64,000 bases of DNA, taken from contig NW_024037076.1 of NCBI RefSeq assembly GCF_015706575.1, forward strand, positions 12,528,898-12,592,897, read 5' to 3'. The position numbers and the translations under genes are program-made. The notes beneath the pieces are model-generated. The model saw nothing but the letters and a program-made list of their open reading frames with translations, had not been told where the DNA came from and did no database searches. Shown piece by piece: positions 11,370-23,818 of the stretch (the first letter of the stretch is position 1; every line of letters begins with the position of its first letter). This DNA comes from Patiria miniata. Taxonomy: Eukaryota; Echinodermata; Asteroidea; Valvatida; Asterinidae.

Positions 11370-11600
11370 CTAGAGCGGATCCAGAACATTTTTTTTGGGG
11401 GGGGGGGCAAAAAAAAAATTGGGTCCCCTCCCAAAAAATTGAAGTTTGGATTATAGATGCTCTGTTGTGCAATCTGAGGCAATTTCTGACCACTTTAACC
11501 ATTTTTTAAGGAAAAGATGGTGGTGTACACAGTGCCTGCCTTTATTGTGACGTCACTTTAAGAAAAACTGGGTTTTCGTTTTTTGCGGGCATTATGTTGT
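11370..11600. repeat. Fragment of the GGATCC-type hAT-like MITE
   Basis: GAGCGGATCCAGAACATTTT, a G run, TAGATGCTCTG, CAATCTGAGGCAATTTCTGACC and GGAAAAGATGGTGGTGTAC match internal units of the element at 55677-56466. Only one end is present. Confidence 0.75.
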
Positions 11601-12445
11601 GACAATTGGGCAAGAAATATCTTTTCAATTTTTTTGCCGGGCATTACCATTTCACTTTGTTTTCCCGTGTCTTTAATATTCTTCAGATTACTGATGTCTC
11701 AATAAATTTTTTGAAAGCAGACTCGAAAACAAACACAACAAAACAAAAATCAACAGCTGCCAAAGTTTAATTACATTCTTAATTTCATTGCAACTTTTAT
11801 TTCTTCATATAGAGGAAGGAAAGAGTTTTGTTTATCTTTCCCATGTGAATTCCAGCGATGGCCAGATTAAAACGATTTAAGACAGTATATTCATTTTTAT
11901 TTACACATTGTTTAAAGCTTAATATCAGATCCTACATAAATACTCGTGAAACTCAACAGTGGTGTGATTCATACTTTATAGCACATGCAGTGTATGTCTA
12001 TAGCCATAAATTACATGTCTGGTTTCACATTAAAATTCAGTAACGATAGCATGATAGCGAGGCGGAAAATACAAGCTTTTGTAGTATTTCATAAGAGAAT
12101 CAGCAATTAAAATATATTTTCAGTATCTTTTAAGAAGTAGAAGAAAGGATTGTGTTCATTCTATTGTCCCATCAAAAAAAAAATCAACCGTTTCCCAATT
12201 AATCTAACAACTTAATATTCCGAGCAAATGACATGAAACCAATTAATATAACCGAGAATGAAACACGGATGCAACCCAGGATATTCATTGCACTATTCGT
12301 TCCAATGTTCTCTTCCTAAAGCCATTCTGACATCAACCATCAGGCTAGTTACAACCATTATCTGCAGCTTACGAAAATGTATTACCCTTTTCCCCCCTAA
12401 AATAGTAGTAAGTAAGAATCCAGAAAAAAAATGTATGTTTGGTAT

Positions 12446-12552
12446 TAGACCCAGTAACTGGGGCGCTAAAACTCCTTTTTTGAAATTTTGGTATGATCAA
12501 TCTAAACCAAAATTTCAAAAAAGGAGTTCTAGTGCCCTAGTTACTAGGTCTA
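12446..12552. mobile_element. Near-palindromic MITE (~105 bp)
   Basis: Arms of about 46 bp (TAGACCCAGTAACTGGGGC onward, with AAACTCCTTTTTTGAAATTT) face each other around a short AT-rich loop. No coding capacity. It would fold into one long hairpin. Confidence 0.75.
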
Positions 12553-12815
12553 GTCTGGTTTTCATTTCTGTGGTACAAGCACCATATGAACCAATGCCCA
12601 TCTAACACAGTATGAACTCTCTCCAAATATACACATTCCTTTCTGACTTTTCTTTCAATAATCTGAAATTTTCAATATGTGCAGCACACTTTCCTATGCA
12701 TTTAGAACATAACAGTGCATTTCACAAATGTGGAAAATACACATGGGGTAACAAGCAGGTGAAGTTTATAAATTCAGACAATTAATTAAAACTGTTTCAG
12801 TATCTAGACCAAACT

Positions 12816-12949
12816 GTACATTTGCGGAGGCCCCCTTCAATGGCCGAAGCATTGTGCTAGCTATTGTACAAAGCAACTTCCCCATCGCGGATTATCTGAA
12901 TAGCTAGCACAATGCTTTGGTCATTGAAGGGGTCCTCCATAAGTGTACG
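12816..12949. mobile_element. Foldback MITE, copy 1 of 2
   Basis: Inverted arms contain GGAGGCCCCCTTCAATGGCC and GAAGCATTGTGCTAGCTATT with matching complements on the right. A diverged relative lies at 25936-26052, sharing GGCCCCCTTCAA, CATTGTGC and TATTGTACAAAG. Confidence 0.78.
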
Positions 12950-13003
12950 CTGATCACGTGTTTGGATTGGTCCACACTTACCAAGGCCAACAAAAAATGA
13001 ACC

Positions 13004-13557
13004 AATTAAAGGTAGAGTACATCATTTGTGCTTTTTTTGTTGAAGCAACAGAAGTGCTCAAAATGTCAAGAAGGGTGCTGAACAACTAACCTGAAATGAA
13101 GTTTTAGCTCCGTGAATGCTGTATATTCTGAGAAAACAATATTCTAGGATCTCAAATTCAATAAAAAAGTTGCAGAGTCATGTTTTGAATTGCGCCTGTT
13201 ATCAGTGCCCGAGACACATTCTCATTCAGTCGACTGCAGCTACGCGATGTCGCGCACTGAACCGACGATTTATAGCAACTGCTCGCATGTGTGCGTCGTG
13301 TCAACGCTTGCGCGCACCCATTCACAGCTTCGCCAAATTAAAAATGAACTATTAACAGAAACTTCCAAAAATGCGTCTAAAGATGCATCTTTGGAAATGA
13401 TCTTCTTTTATTGTTTTCTTCAAAATGACAGCATGCCAGAAAAAAAAATTCACAGGGAGTTTAGCACTATTACTATCTTTAAACCAAGTATGTATTTCAA
13501 CAAAAAATCTTGTCAGTTACTTTTTGGATAGCCACAAATGATATACTCTTACCTTTA
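13004..13557. mobile_element. MITE with TTAA-flanked ends, most complete copy
   Basis: The left end AAGGTAGAGTACATCATTTG and the right end (complement AAGGTAAGAGTATATCATTT) are inverted and bounded by TTAA/TTTAAA. The interior has the family markers GACAGCATGCCAGAAAAAAA and CAGTTACTTTTTGGATAGC. Other copies or pieces lie at 5175-5312, 8760-8880, 44705-45212 (reversed) and 49480-49896. TTAA flanks suggest a piggyBac-type source. Confidence 0.72.
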
Positions 13558-14554
13558 AAATTGTTTACTGAAATAACTGTTACGATTTTTTGAGACAGGG
13601 AATATTCGTATTGAAGTGTTTTGCACTACTGGTCAAACTTTGCCCCAATTTTTTCCCCAATTAAAATATGTTTTCTTTACTATGTACAAGGGTGTGCTAG
13701 TATATATCTCTAACTTTGGAAATTAAACGGAATAGATAAAATAAACACATTAGAATATCCATCAATATTTTGTACATTCCTTTACTCAAGTCAAACTGAA
13801 ATTAAAATTGTACACAGTATTATTGGGAAGCGATAATTGTCTTATAGAGAGAACTACGACTTTTAAGTAGGTGCGAAATGACCTTTAATCAATTTCTCTT
13901 CAACTCAAGTTAAGCAGAATCCCCGACACAACATGCAATTGACACAATTATCATATTAAACAAAAACAAACATTCAAATAAGAATTAAATAAAATAGTGC
14001 ATTGTCTACAGAATCCACTGGACAAATCCAGATATGAAAACCCATAAACGTAACAATGTGGGCATTAAAATTATGTCATCTGAAGTTTTTTTAATAAATA
14101 TTTTAGGGAAAGAAAAAAAATAAAATCACTCAAGGTTCCAGTGTAGTGTTCTTTTAACCATCAATTTGAAAATTACGGGTCTGCAACTTTGCTCATCCTA
14201 AAACTCTTCATGTACCAAATAATGCTCTGAAATTCATTTTTTAAGATTTCTGTAGCTTAATAGTGGATTATATATCTGTTATAGTTGAGAGAAACGTGTG
14301 AACTCTTTTATTATAGCTTTCCAATGGCTTTTGTTTATTTCTTTGAAGTTAGGAAGACATGAATTTTAACTTCTAAATAGCTGGTATGCTGTTCATAACA
14401 ATCAAACAGAAGTTGTACTTTAATACCAGTGCATCTTCAGAAAACCTGTTAGTGAAAGTCTACCTGTGGTGCACTATGATCCACACAGGAAAGATTCATT
14501 GTAAGAACTGCTAATGAATTTACAAGAGTTGTCACTAAGTCATCACATGTCAAT

Positions 14555-14795
14555 CACATGTAAACCAATAGGGTAATCACATGTCCATCGGATGCCAATC
14601 ACCTGCCAATCACATGCCAATCACAAATCCATCACATGCCAATCACAAATCCATCACGTGCCAATCACATGTCCATCACATGTCCATCACATGCCAAACA
14701 CATGTCCATCACATGCCAAACACATGTCCATCACATGCCAATCACATGTCCATCACATGCCAATCACAGGTCAATCACAAGTCAATCATAAGTAG
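14555..14795. repeat. ATCACATG minisatellite
   Basis: The tandem array is made of CCATCACATG / CCAATCACATG words with a unit around 10-21 bp. Several frames stay open only because the repeat lacks stops. It lies below the SEC16 stop, possibly in or near the 3' UTR. Confidence 0.9.
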
Positions 14796-15005
14796 TCCAG
14801 TCTAATGCAGAGTGTGAATTTTGACAAAGGCAAGATTTTGTCGGTGTTTATCCACACTTTTTGCAATCTGACTTGTGATTTCAGAGCTTCTAATCGGCTC
14901 TGAAACGAGGGACATAATGTTTACATGAAGTCTGAGGTATAAAAGAAAGTATATTATGCAACATATGTTATCTGCAAATTGTTTTTAAAAAAGGAGGAAA
15001 TCTTG

Positions 15006-15440
15006 GATTTCTGAGGATTTGTGAGGACTTGTGATGAACTTGTGAGGACTTGCAAGGACTTGCGGGGACTTGCAGGGACTTGTAATTAACTTGTTAGGAC
15101 CTGTAAGGACTTGTGATGGACTTGTGAGGAATTTTCTGATGACCTTGAGAGGACTTGTTAGGACTTGTGGGGGATGTGAGGACTTACGATGAACTTGTGA
15201 GGACTTGCGATGAACTTGTGAGGACTTGTGATGAACTTGTGAGGATGTGTGAGGACTTGAGAGGAATTTTCTGATAAACTTGTGAGGACTTGTGAGGATG
15301 TGAGGACTGGTAGAGAACTTGTGAGGACTTGCGATGAACTTGTGAGGATGTGTGAGGACTTGTGACGACTTCTGATGAACTTACAAGGACTTATGATTAA
15401 ATTGCCAGGACCTGTGGAGACTTGTGAGGACTAATGACCC
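15006..15440. repeat. GAGGACTTGTGATGAACTTGT minisatellite
   Basis: The array consists of ~10- and ~21-bp units (GAGGACTTGTGA, TGAACTTGTGAGGACTTG). It ends about 35 bp before the SEC16 stop codon, so on the minus strand it starts the 3' UTR. It is related in wording to the array in GTF3C5 intron 7. Confidence 0.9.
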
Positions 15441-15475
15441 GACTACAAACTGCTCCCAGGACAGAGCACCAAGTT

Positions 15476-15682
15476 CTACCTCGCCGTTGGGTACTGCCTC
15501 CTTGCACCATAGCCCCGCTTGGTTGATCCCGCCACGCCCCTGGCTGGCCCTGAGGGGGGCATGGCTGGCCCTGAGGGGGGCATGGTGGGCATGTTCTGTG
15601 GGTTGAAGAACATCGGTCCTGCCGGTTGGGTTGGGGGTTGCTGGGGCTGACTCGGCTGGGCGGGGGGTTCATCTTGGGTATT
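15476..15682 (-). CDS. SEC16: SEC16 terminal exon with stop
   Basis: The acceptor is CTGCAACAG|AATACC. It encodes [37 protein letters not shown] and ends RRQYPTAR-stop. The FFNPQ motif parallels PFYNPAQ near the human C-terminus. Placement rests on phase, composition and that motif. Confidence 0.85.
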   Translation of the reverse strand, partial: NTQDEPPAQPSQPQQPPTQPAGPMFFNPQNMPTMPPSGPAMPPSGPARGVAGSTKRGYGARRQYPTAR

Positions 15683-18600
15683 CTGTTGCAGAATGGAAAG
15701 GGTGAAACTTTGATCAAAATTCAATGTGCTACGAAGTGCTGGTGAAAAGGAGTCATATACTTTGAACACATGGCTCAATGCATTTCACAGGGATTGATAA
15801 ACTCGATTCTCAGTGGATAGCAAATTATGTATCAGTGGATAGAGCAACAATTATACAGTGGTCTAAATACTACACAAAGTTAGAAAAACTCTCTAAAAAT
15901 AAGTGTTCTGTTGATGGATTGAGGAACTGAGTTTCCTTTTTTCAGGCATTGGATTACAACTTTTGGGGGATTTACTGTAAATAGTTTTGAATTTGCAAAT
16001 AAAGTGTCTCTGCAGCTAACAGGCTACTATAGTCATAACTAAAATCCTAGTAGGATACATACTGGCAAATGCACGCTAATTTAAAAATATTACATGGTTT
16101 GCGGGTGGATAGTTGATGTTAGCTGCCCTAGGTATTGGAAGTTGACAAACTAGTTCCTTCGCCTAACCAACCGAACTATACCATGTTATATTTTGTTTTA
16201 CTATAACTCATACATATTCACAAAAATTTGGTCAAGTTATGCAACAGTTATCTCGGGAAAACGTTGCTGTGTGTGTGCCCCCATCTTTTCATGTAGCTAT
16301 GGCTATGTTAGTGCGTGTGCACTAGGCCCCGTGTTCTACTTGCACGATTACGTCTTAAGTTAAAGTACATGCATAGTAGACTAGCATGCCGGTAACCCAT
16401 GCTAAGCATGTGTATTTACCCTGTACGTGACCACTTCGCATGTGAATTTACTTGGTAAACATCAAAACTAGTGGCTGATACGATGGTGAATGGACCAGTG
16501 AAAATTCGGCTCTCCATCATGAATATGTAAGAGGTATAGTAGTAAAGGATTCTGCTAGTAAAACTTTGCCACTACAATGTATGTACAGAAAGGAACCATC
16601 TGTAGGTAATAACAGCTTGCATGGCTATGCAAAGCTGAAGACACACATGGTCATAACATCACTGGTAATGATGAATAACGCAAATGTTTTGCGGTATTCA
16701 GAACGGATGACGGATAAACACGCAACGAGCGAGGCCGGAAGTATCAGGCTGTGCTACCCGCAGATGATGGCCTGAACCCGTCTGGCATCGAGGTTCATAA
16801 AAAACAATCCCATGCCTGGGTCCGGTCAATGTCAAAAATAATCCCGGCGCAAACTGGTTAAAGTTAAAATTGGTTTGTGTTTCAATTCAATGCCAGTAAA
16901 CATCTTATTGATATGCGAATTCACAACAATTTCACCCAATTCGACTTGCATAAATTTCACTGAAAAAAAATTATGATAACCCAGATTAAATATTAGTATG
17001 GCAAATTCACTGCATGACAGTGATTAGTTTGAGGCTGCGAAAGGTTCATCAATATTCATGAATTGTTAGTGATGTCAGAATATTAATGACTACTGTGTTA
17101 GTAAACTGCAAACTAGTGTATGGACAACCGGATTATACATACAAGGCGATAAGACCTCCATGCTCTCTGTTAGCATAAATTAAAAAAACAAGAATACAAA
17201 CAAAAGCCAAATTTAATATTTTTCAAGCATTATCCAGATCTCAGAAATTGCAGAATGTAATTTGTAATTATGCATGATGGTGAGTACGATTTGAGAGAAG
17301 CTTCAATATACATTTATTCTATTTATGTTCATGACATATTGACTGAAATGTCAAGTTAATGTCCAATTCTTTTCAATACCACATGTCCTTTTTTTCCTCT
17401 TAAAGGGAAAATACAACATTTGCAAACATCAAAAAATAAAACTACCAAATCATTTTGAAATACCTTGCTGGACTGTTAGTGAATGACAGTGTAAAGCATC
17501 CTGTAAAATCATGGCACCTGGTATACTGTCATTTTCAAGAAAAGTGGTATTTTTGTATCAATTTCCAACGCTGATCGGCCGATCAGCGTTGGAAATTTTT
17601 TTTTTCAAATACTGGCCCCAATTGACCATCGCACTTGTTTGCAATCGATTACAAACCTATGAATGGGTACGAGCCAGCTAGACTGGTTCCCTGACCTTAC
17701 AATTTCCCAATGTATGTAAACTGCTCTGTTTCTTCTTATATGGAGTCAGGGAACCAGACTACAGGAAAATGATCGTTTTTCTTGGTTTTTATAGCATTTT
17801 CGAACCCAAAACCTCAAAAAAGTCAGTGTAACTATATTTGCTATATATTTCCAACCCCCCATTTTCATCCATTTCTGAAAATTACAGCAAAAGCAAATGA
17901 TGTATATTCCCTTTAAGAATGATTGACTTCATTGGTGTATTGTAAACTTCTCCCAAATACATTTATGTGCTTTGTGTCGATTGGGGGGAGAGAGAAAGTG
18001 GGAATGAAGTGCTGAAAAGGTAAAAAGGTAAAAATTTTGCTGATGCAAAATGTGAGACAGGGAGAGAAAAATTACCTCCAAGAAAACATTATTCCTTTTT
18101 AAAAACTACACACGAATCTACATTCAAAATGTTCAGGATGATTCTAAATATCACTAGGTATGTACCACATTAGTAAGGTGATTATGCAAATAAAACAGAC
18201 GTGAAAGACTACTAAATAAAACACCACTGCTTGAGGTGTCCAGAGAGAATGGAAAATCCAGGAAAAAGGCAGCGATCATGTGTTAACTCCTTAAGCGAGA
18301 TATAAAACAGGGTGATTGAGGAGGAGCAGTGTGCTGCGATGCTAAACAGCTGGTGATGATATACGGAAATGTAAGGACCGATAATGATTTGTCTACGTAT
18401 GGTCCCTGAAACTGTTAGGAGCCCAAGCAATTTCTTGATTGCCTACAGACTTTCCATGACCAAACGTGAAAGTTGGTGAAGCAGACGTCATTGCATCTGA
18501 AAGTTAACTGAGCATTGTACTAACAACATCAGTTCCCAGTTAAAATCTTGTCGACACAACAACTACCTGTAGAACTTGAGGTTCAATGAATTTTGGAGAA

Positions 18601-21600
18601 GAAAACAATACTAGACATTTCTGTCATGCATAATTGCAAAGCAGTTTGCACAATCAGAAATCCAGAATCTTTTGAACAAAAGACTTCAACCAATGAAGTG
18701 CAATTTCCAAAGCGTATTTTTTTTTACATTGTACAATTTTAGACCACTAACCATATTTGCCCAACAACAAATCTGATCTGTCAACTTTTGCCATTTAGTG
18801 AAGGAATTAGTAACTCTGTACATGACAGCTGAGAACTGATTGTGTTGGTTTTTTTTGCGTCCAATCTGTTTTTGAATCTACTTTAATCCTCGGGACTTTA
18901 CATAAAAATTGCTCTAATTTTTTTTGTATCGGGTTTGCCCTTTACTAAAATATATTTATAAACATTATATACTCAGTGCTGGCTTGGGAGAAATGAATCA
19001 AAAATCACTCGGGTGGGACTCGAACCCATGACCTCCTGCTTACTAGTGCAGATGTCTCACCACTCGACCACCAAGCTTGCCTGGGTCGGCTGGCCGGTTC
19101 GAGTCTGATATAGCAGCAGGTACTGCAACCAAGCTTGTGAATTTTTTTCTTGCATGTCCTCGAACAACACTTAGTATACAGTGTTTATAAAAATACGGCG
19201 AAGGGCAAAACCCAATTTAAAATCAACATCACCCTGCGAAAATTCCATCTTATAAAAAATTGCTGTAATGCGATGGTTGGTCATGAAAACTCTTCACCAA
19301 ATACCCAGGAATCTTTGCAGAAGAGATTAGTGTGGAAAAGCCCGAGAGCATAGCGCAGGATGAGCAAGGAGAAATGATGAGAATTGCTGATGTGGAATCC
19401 TTGGTACCTTGTCTTGCATATGTTGGCTGACCTCATAGGACAGGGAACTCATGGAGCTAGATCGAGATAACTGAAGCAGGCAGGAAATCAAGGTGAAAAA
19501 CATAGAAACCGCAAGGGGGGAAAAACTCCAAAATGGGGGTGGGATGGGGGATGCACTGCAGTGACCCTAAACCAGCATTTAAACAAGCCTGATTTCATCA
19601 CGATAAGAGAGATTAGCAGAGATGTAATGGCCACAGTCACAAGTCATCACAAGTCAATCAGAAGTCACCCAGTCTAAAGTAGTCTTAGTCCAAGCCTGGA
19701 TTCATTTTTTATTCCCCTATAAATACAATCAGTCCCTGAAAAGCTACCAACTGAATCAAATCCAATCTTATCCTCAGGCGTACATTAGCTTGAATACGTT
19801 TTCAAGCCAAATGCACGTGCATGAGGGAACACTAACATTTTTCCGGGTTGCGCTGCCGAAATTCCCAAGACTGGATTTGATTCATCTTGGTAATAGCAAC
19901 CTCTTCTACCATGGTGGATTTACTGCACTTGTCAGGGACCTGCTGTAGGGAATCAAATCCAACCCCAGTCTTGGATCAAGGCTACTAAAGTCTAAAGTCA
20001 CAAATTCCTCAAATGAACTCTGACTCAGATATTTCTTTGTCATTATTCATGCCCCTATTACTGGGACCTGATTTGTGGAATAAGCTGTGATATCTCTTGT
20101 GATTATCTTGTAATTAACTTGTGTTCGACTCGATTTACAACTGAATATCAGTACAGTCATAGCCTATGTCTTCTGTGATGAAATGATACCTTCTAAGAAT
20201 GTAGGAATACCCGATTATGAACAACATCAGTGTAAAGGCGGGTTCATACTTCATACGAATGTGAAGCGAATTTGACGTCTAAAAGCATTCGCTCATTTCG
20301 CAGTGACATTCTCCGGAGTTGAAATGTGTTCAACTTTTGCAAATTCGCGGCGCGAAAACTTGCACCGACGTCACAAATTGGTGAAGACTCAAAAACAAGG
20401 GAACAAAAAAATCAAGCAAGATGCCATGCACAGTATGCTGAACGAAACTTGGTAATAGCATGTAGTAACATATATTTTTTTTATACCTGATGATTCGGGA
20501 GAGGTATCTTTTAATTAGATTGTGGTCCAAACCCCCGCTATGCACTGATGGCTAAATGGGTATAACAAGCCAACGTGATGGATGCACAGCATCTATTTCT
20601 CATCATCTCTACATCTAGTAATTGTATTTGTTTTTTCCTGAGCTGGAATTTCACTCAGGAAAACTAGAATTCAATTCTTCACTTCCAACTGGTAGCACTG
20701 GCCAATCACTTGACAATATTTAATGGAGAACGAAGCTGAGTAGATACTCAATGACAGGTCTGGTAACCTGTGCAAATTTGTATGTCTATGCGGCAGGTCA
20801 CCAGATAGACTGGTCCCTCCTTAAAAACAGCAAAAACCTGAACATGCCTGTGATGAGGTAATACAGGAAAACTCCGAATGGATTTCACACCTTTTTACCA
20901 AAACTGTCAGAAAAATGCTTTACAATGTCACACTACTGCCCCATGACTTTTGAAATGATGGAATGTATCTTCAGATATGGGTGAATGGAAATCACCAAAA
21001 TGCTATGAAAAAAGGGAAAATGTCTTTTAAAAAGAGTATGTGCTTTGAGCATGCGCATACAGTGAAACGTGGAAAAACTTAAAAGAGTTAACAATCTCAA
21101 AACTTAAAATATTAGTTCAGAAACTTCTATTAGAGGTCTTTAATAGTTAAAATGATTAATAGCAACAACAACACACTAAAATAACATACTTTTATGGTCT
21201 ATGCAACCAACCATGCATATCGAATCCCCTGATTGGCTGCTCTGGTAAGCCTGTGATACATTCTGACCAATCGTATTCGATGATAATTACAAGTCATAAT
21301 CATTTTTACCCTCTCAAAAATCCTACACGAGTGGTTGCTCGAGAGCCCTTGGCAAAATTGGAGAAGCCTATCTTTTGCATGTTTTTTTTCTCCCCATTTT
21401 GATTTGATCTGTCAGTTTCAATATGGGCTAATATTTCCATTGTGCAAGATGAAGCCTATTACTCAAAACTCGCTATGGTGACTCATGACTCATTTTGCTG
21501 AGTTGAGTCACATTTGTGCATTGTGTAAGAAAGCTGAGTGATAAGTTAGTGCTGTGCGTAGGACTAATCGCCCATCACCGCTACTCAAGTGAGTTGCAGC

Positions 21601-23781
21601 ATTCAAATCTCTCACATGGCTTCCACTTACATTTTCCTCCTGTTGAGACTGGGTAGGCTGCGTGTTGCCGACTTGGTACATCGATGGCGGCTGTTGTTGC
21701 TGTTGTTGTTGTTGTTGTTGTTGATACTGATTCTGTTGATACTGTTGTTGATCTGTTGAAGCATTGGCGTTGCTGTTGGCACTGCTGCCGAATGTGTTTG
21801 GGTTAAAGAACTGATTAAAGAAAAGAAGACAACAAAATGAAATGGTTAATTTTATTATGAAAATCTGAACAATCACAAAGCAAACAGCGGTGTGGCTTAA
21901 GCCCACCGCACATATTTCCAATTTTATCCAATGAAATCAAACACGTTTGATTTTTTCGCATCCGGTTTCACTGGATCCGATGTCATCGGAAAAGTGTGCG
22001 GGCAGCACTCCAATGCGACCGGGTGCAATATTTATGCCATGTTGTCACCATGTGACTGGTCATCATGTGACTGATCAATCATCATGTGATCGATTATAGA
22101 ACAGCATTAGGCATGGGTGCGGGTTAACATTGCGGTCTCTGCAACGGTGGAAAAAACATGTTCCAGTGTACGTCAGGGGTGTGAGTGGAGTCCAAAAAAA
22201 ATAGCTGAAAATAGCTGAACCTGTAAATAACCGAACCTGCGAGCGCGTAGCGCGAAGCCCTTACGGCGTGGGGTCCGGGGCCCGCCCAAGGGCCCCGAAA
22301 AAATTTTGAAATGTAGATGCTCTGTGGTGCATTTTAAAGCCCCCTTGCATGCCTGGACCAACTATTGGTCGAAAATGTTTTGCAATTTATGCATGTTTTT
22401 AAGTTAACTTTTCCTTCATATTGGCTTGAAACTGCCTAAATGGCCAACTTGTATATGAAAACTGGGAAATTCAACCACGTTTTCCATAATATGGAAAACG
22501 TGGTCGAATTTCCCAGTTTTCATATACAAGTTAAAATATTATTTTAACTCCTATACAAGTTAAAATATTATTTTAACTCCTTACTGCAGATGATACACAT
22601 CGTCATCGCGTGTCCCGGCTTCTGATCGAGTCGCCTAATTTCTGCCCATTAACCATGTGTTCCATCCAAATCCATTTCCACGGATTCGTAACCTGAGGAT
22701 CGGTCTTGTCAATATCCGTATCAAACTCCGAACCTCTGTGGATAATAACACATTTGTGTTGCACTGACATCTTGCGGAATTAATAATGTCAAAATACGTT
22801 CGAAACATTTGAAACGACACACTAACGTACATATCAGCATGCAGCGGAATACGCAGCAGGCAGGATGCGCATGCAATGAAATGCACACATGATGCCCTCT
22901 ACCGGCGCAGCACGGCGACAATTTACTAGTCTTATTTCAAGGCTTTATATTTGCAACAAGACGATGTTTACAGCGAGTTATTGTGGAGATCATCGCGTGT
23001 CACTACATGCATAGACACAGGAACGGCCGCAAAGAGTCCCAACGCGCTTCATGGCGCATGTGTGAATATTCATATTTATCTGCAGCCAATCACAGCGCAA
23101 TGACTGTTGGTTCCCCGGATGCTGTTTACACACATTGGGTACACACGCGGCTTCGAGCTGAAAAATGCATGCACATGGCATCGTATAGTACACACGTACG
23201 TACGTGCAATGTACATGTACATGTCCATTAAATACTCGCTTGCACGCACCCCATCCCAGAGATACGTGTATGTTGTAGATAGAGAGCGGATCGCGTGTGT
23301 TCGGCGGCGGCGGAAAATAAAATAAACGGAAATAAAATCAATGCTTACGCGCGGGGGAAAAAGCGGGGGGAAATCTGGACCATCGGAAGAAAAAAAGCGG
23401 AAAACAAAATGTGGCACGCTGAACCAAAAAGCGGAAATCCGCTAAATAGCGGAGATTTCACACCCCTGGTACGTGTTCTGCATAACCCCCGAGGACCAAC
23501 ACACAAAGGGAGAACAACAGATCCTTTCAGTCCTCGGGAGTTGGGTCTTTTGTTGGAAACGGTCCTCTGTAGTAAGATTGTGTGCTTAGTCTATGGGAGA
23601 GTGTTATATTACAGGGACAAAGGGAAACACAAAGCATTGTCCTCGAGAGTATAGTAAAACAAGAGTGAACCGGTATAATCAGAAAGGTGTGCGGCAGGCT
23701 TTACTCGGACAGCCAGTGTGTGAGGGACACAGTGGGACTAGACGTTATTATTTCTGGTATACCTGCTGCTGCTGCTGCTGC

Positions 23782-23818
<37 letters not shown>

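Larger units (their letters stand above)
10619..15475. other. Intergenic interval between GTF3C5 and SEC16
   Basis: There is no host coding exon here that I can support. It should contain the GTF3C5 promoter at its left and the SEC16 3' UTR at its right. It holds MITEs at 12446-12552, 12816-12949 and 13004-13557, a GGATCC-type fragment at 11370-11600, and satellites at 14555-14795 and 15006-15440. The remainder is AT-rich sequence in which I see nothing. Confidence 0.6.
15683..21630. other. SEC16 last intron (~5.9 kb)
   Basis: No further exon is recognisable. It holds a perfect 38-bp palindrome (17560-17597), a small foldback element (17664-17764) and an inverted SINE composite (18965-19256). 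Short CACAAGT words lie at 19630-19670 and 20085-20130. The rest is AT-rich and I see nothing more in it. Confidence 0.6.

Noticed and set aside
14555-15440. CRISPR-like array
   Set aside because: Repeats are head-to-tail without unique spacers and the DNA is animal nuclear; they are minisatellites.
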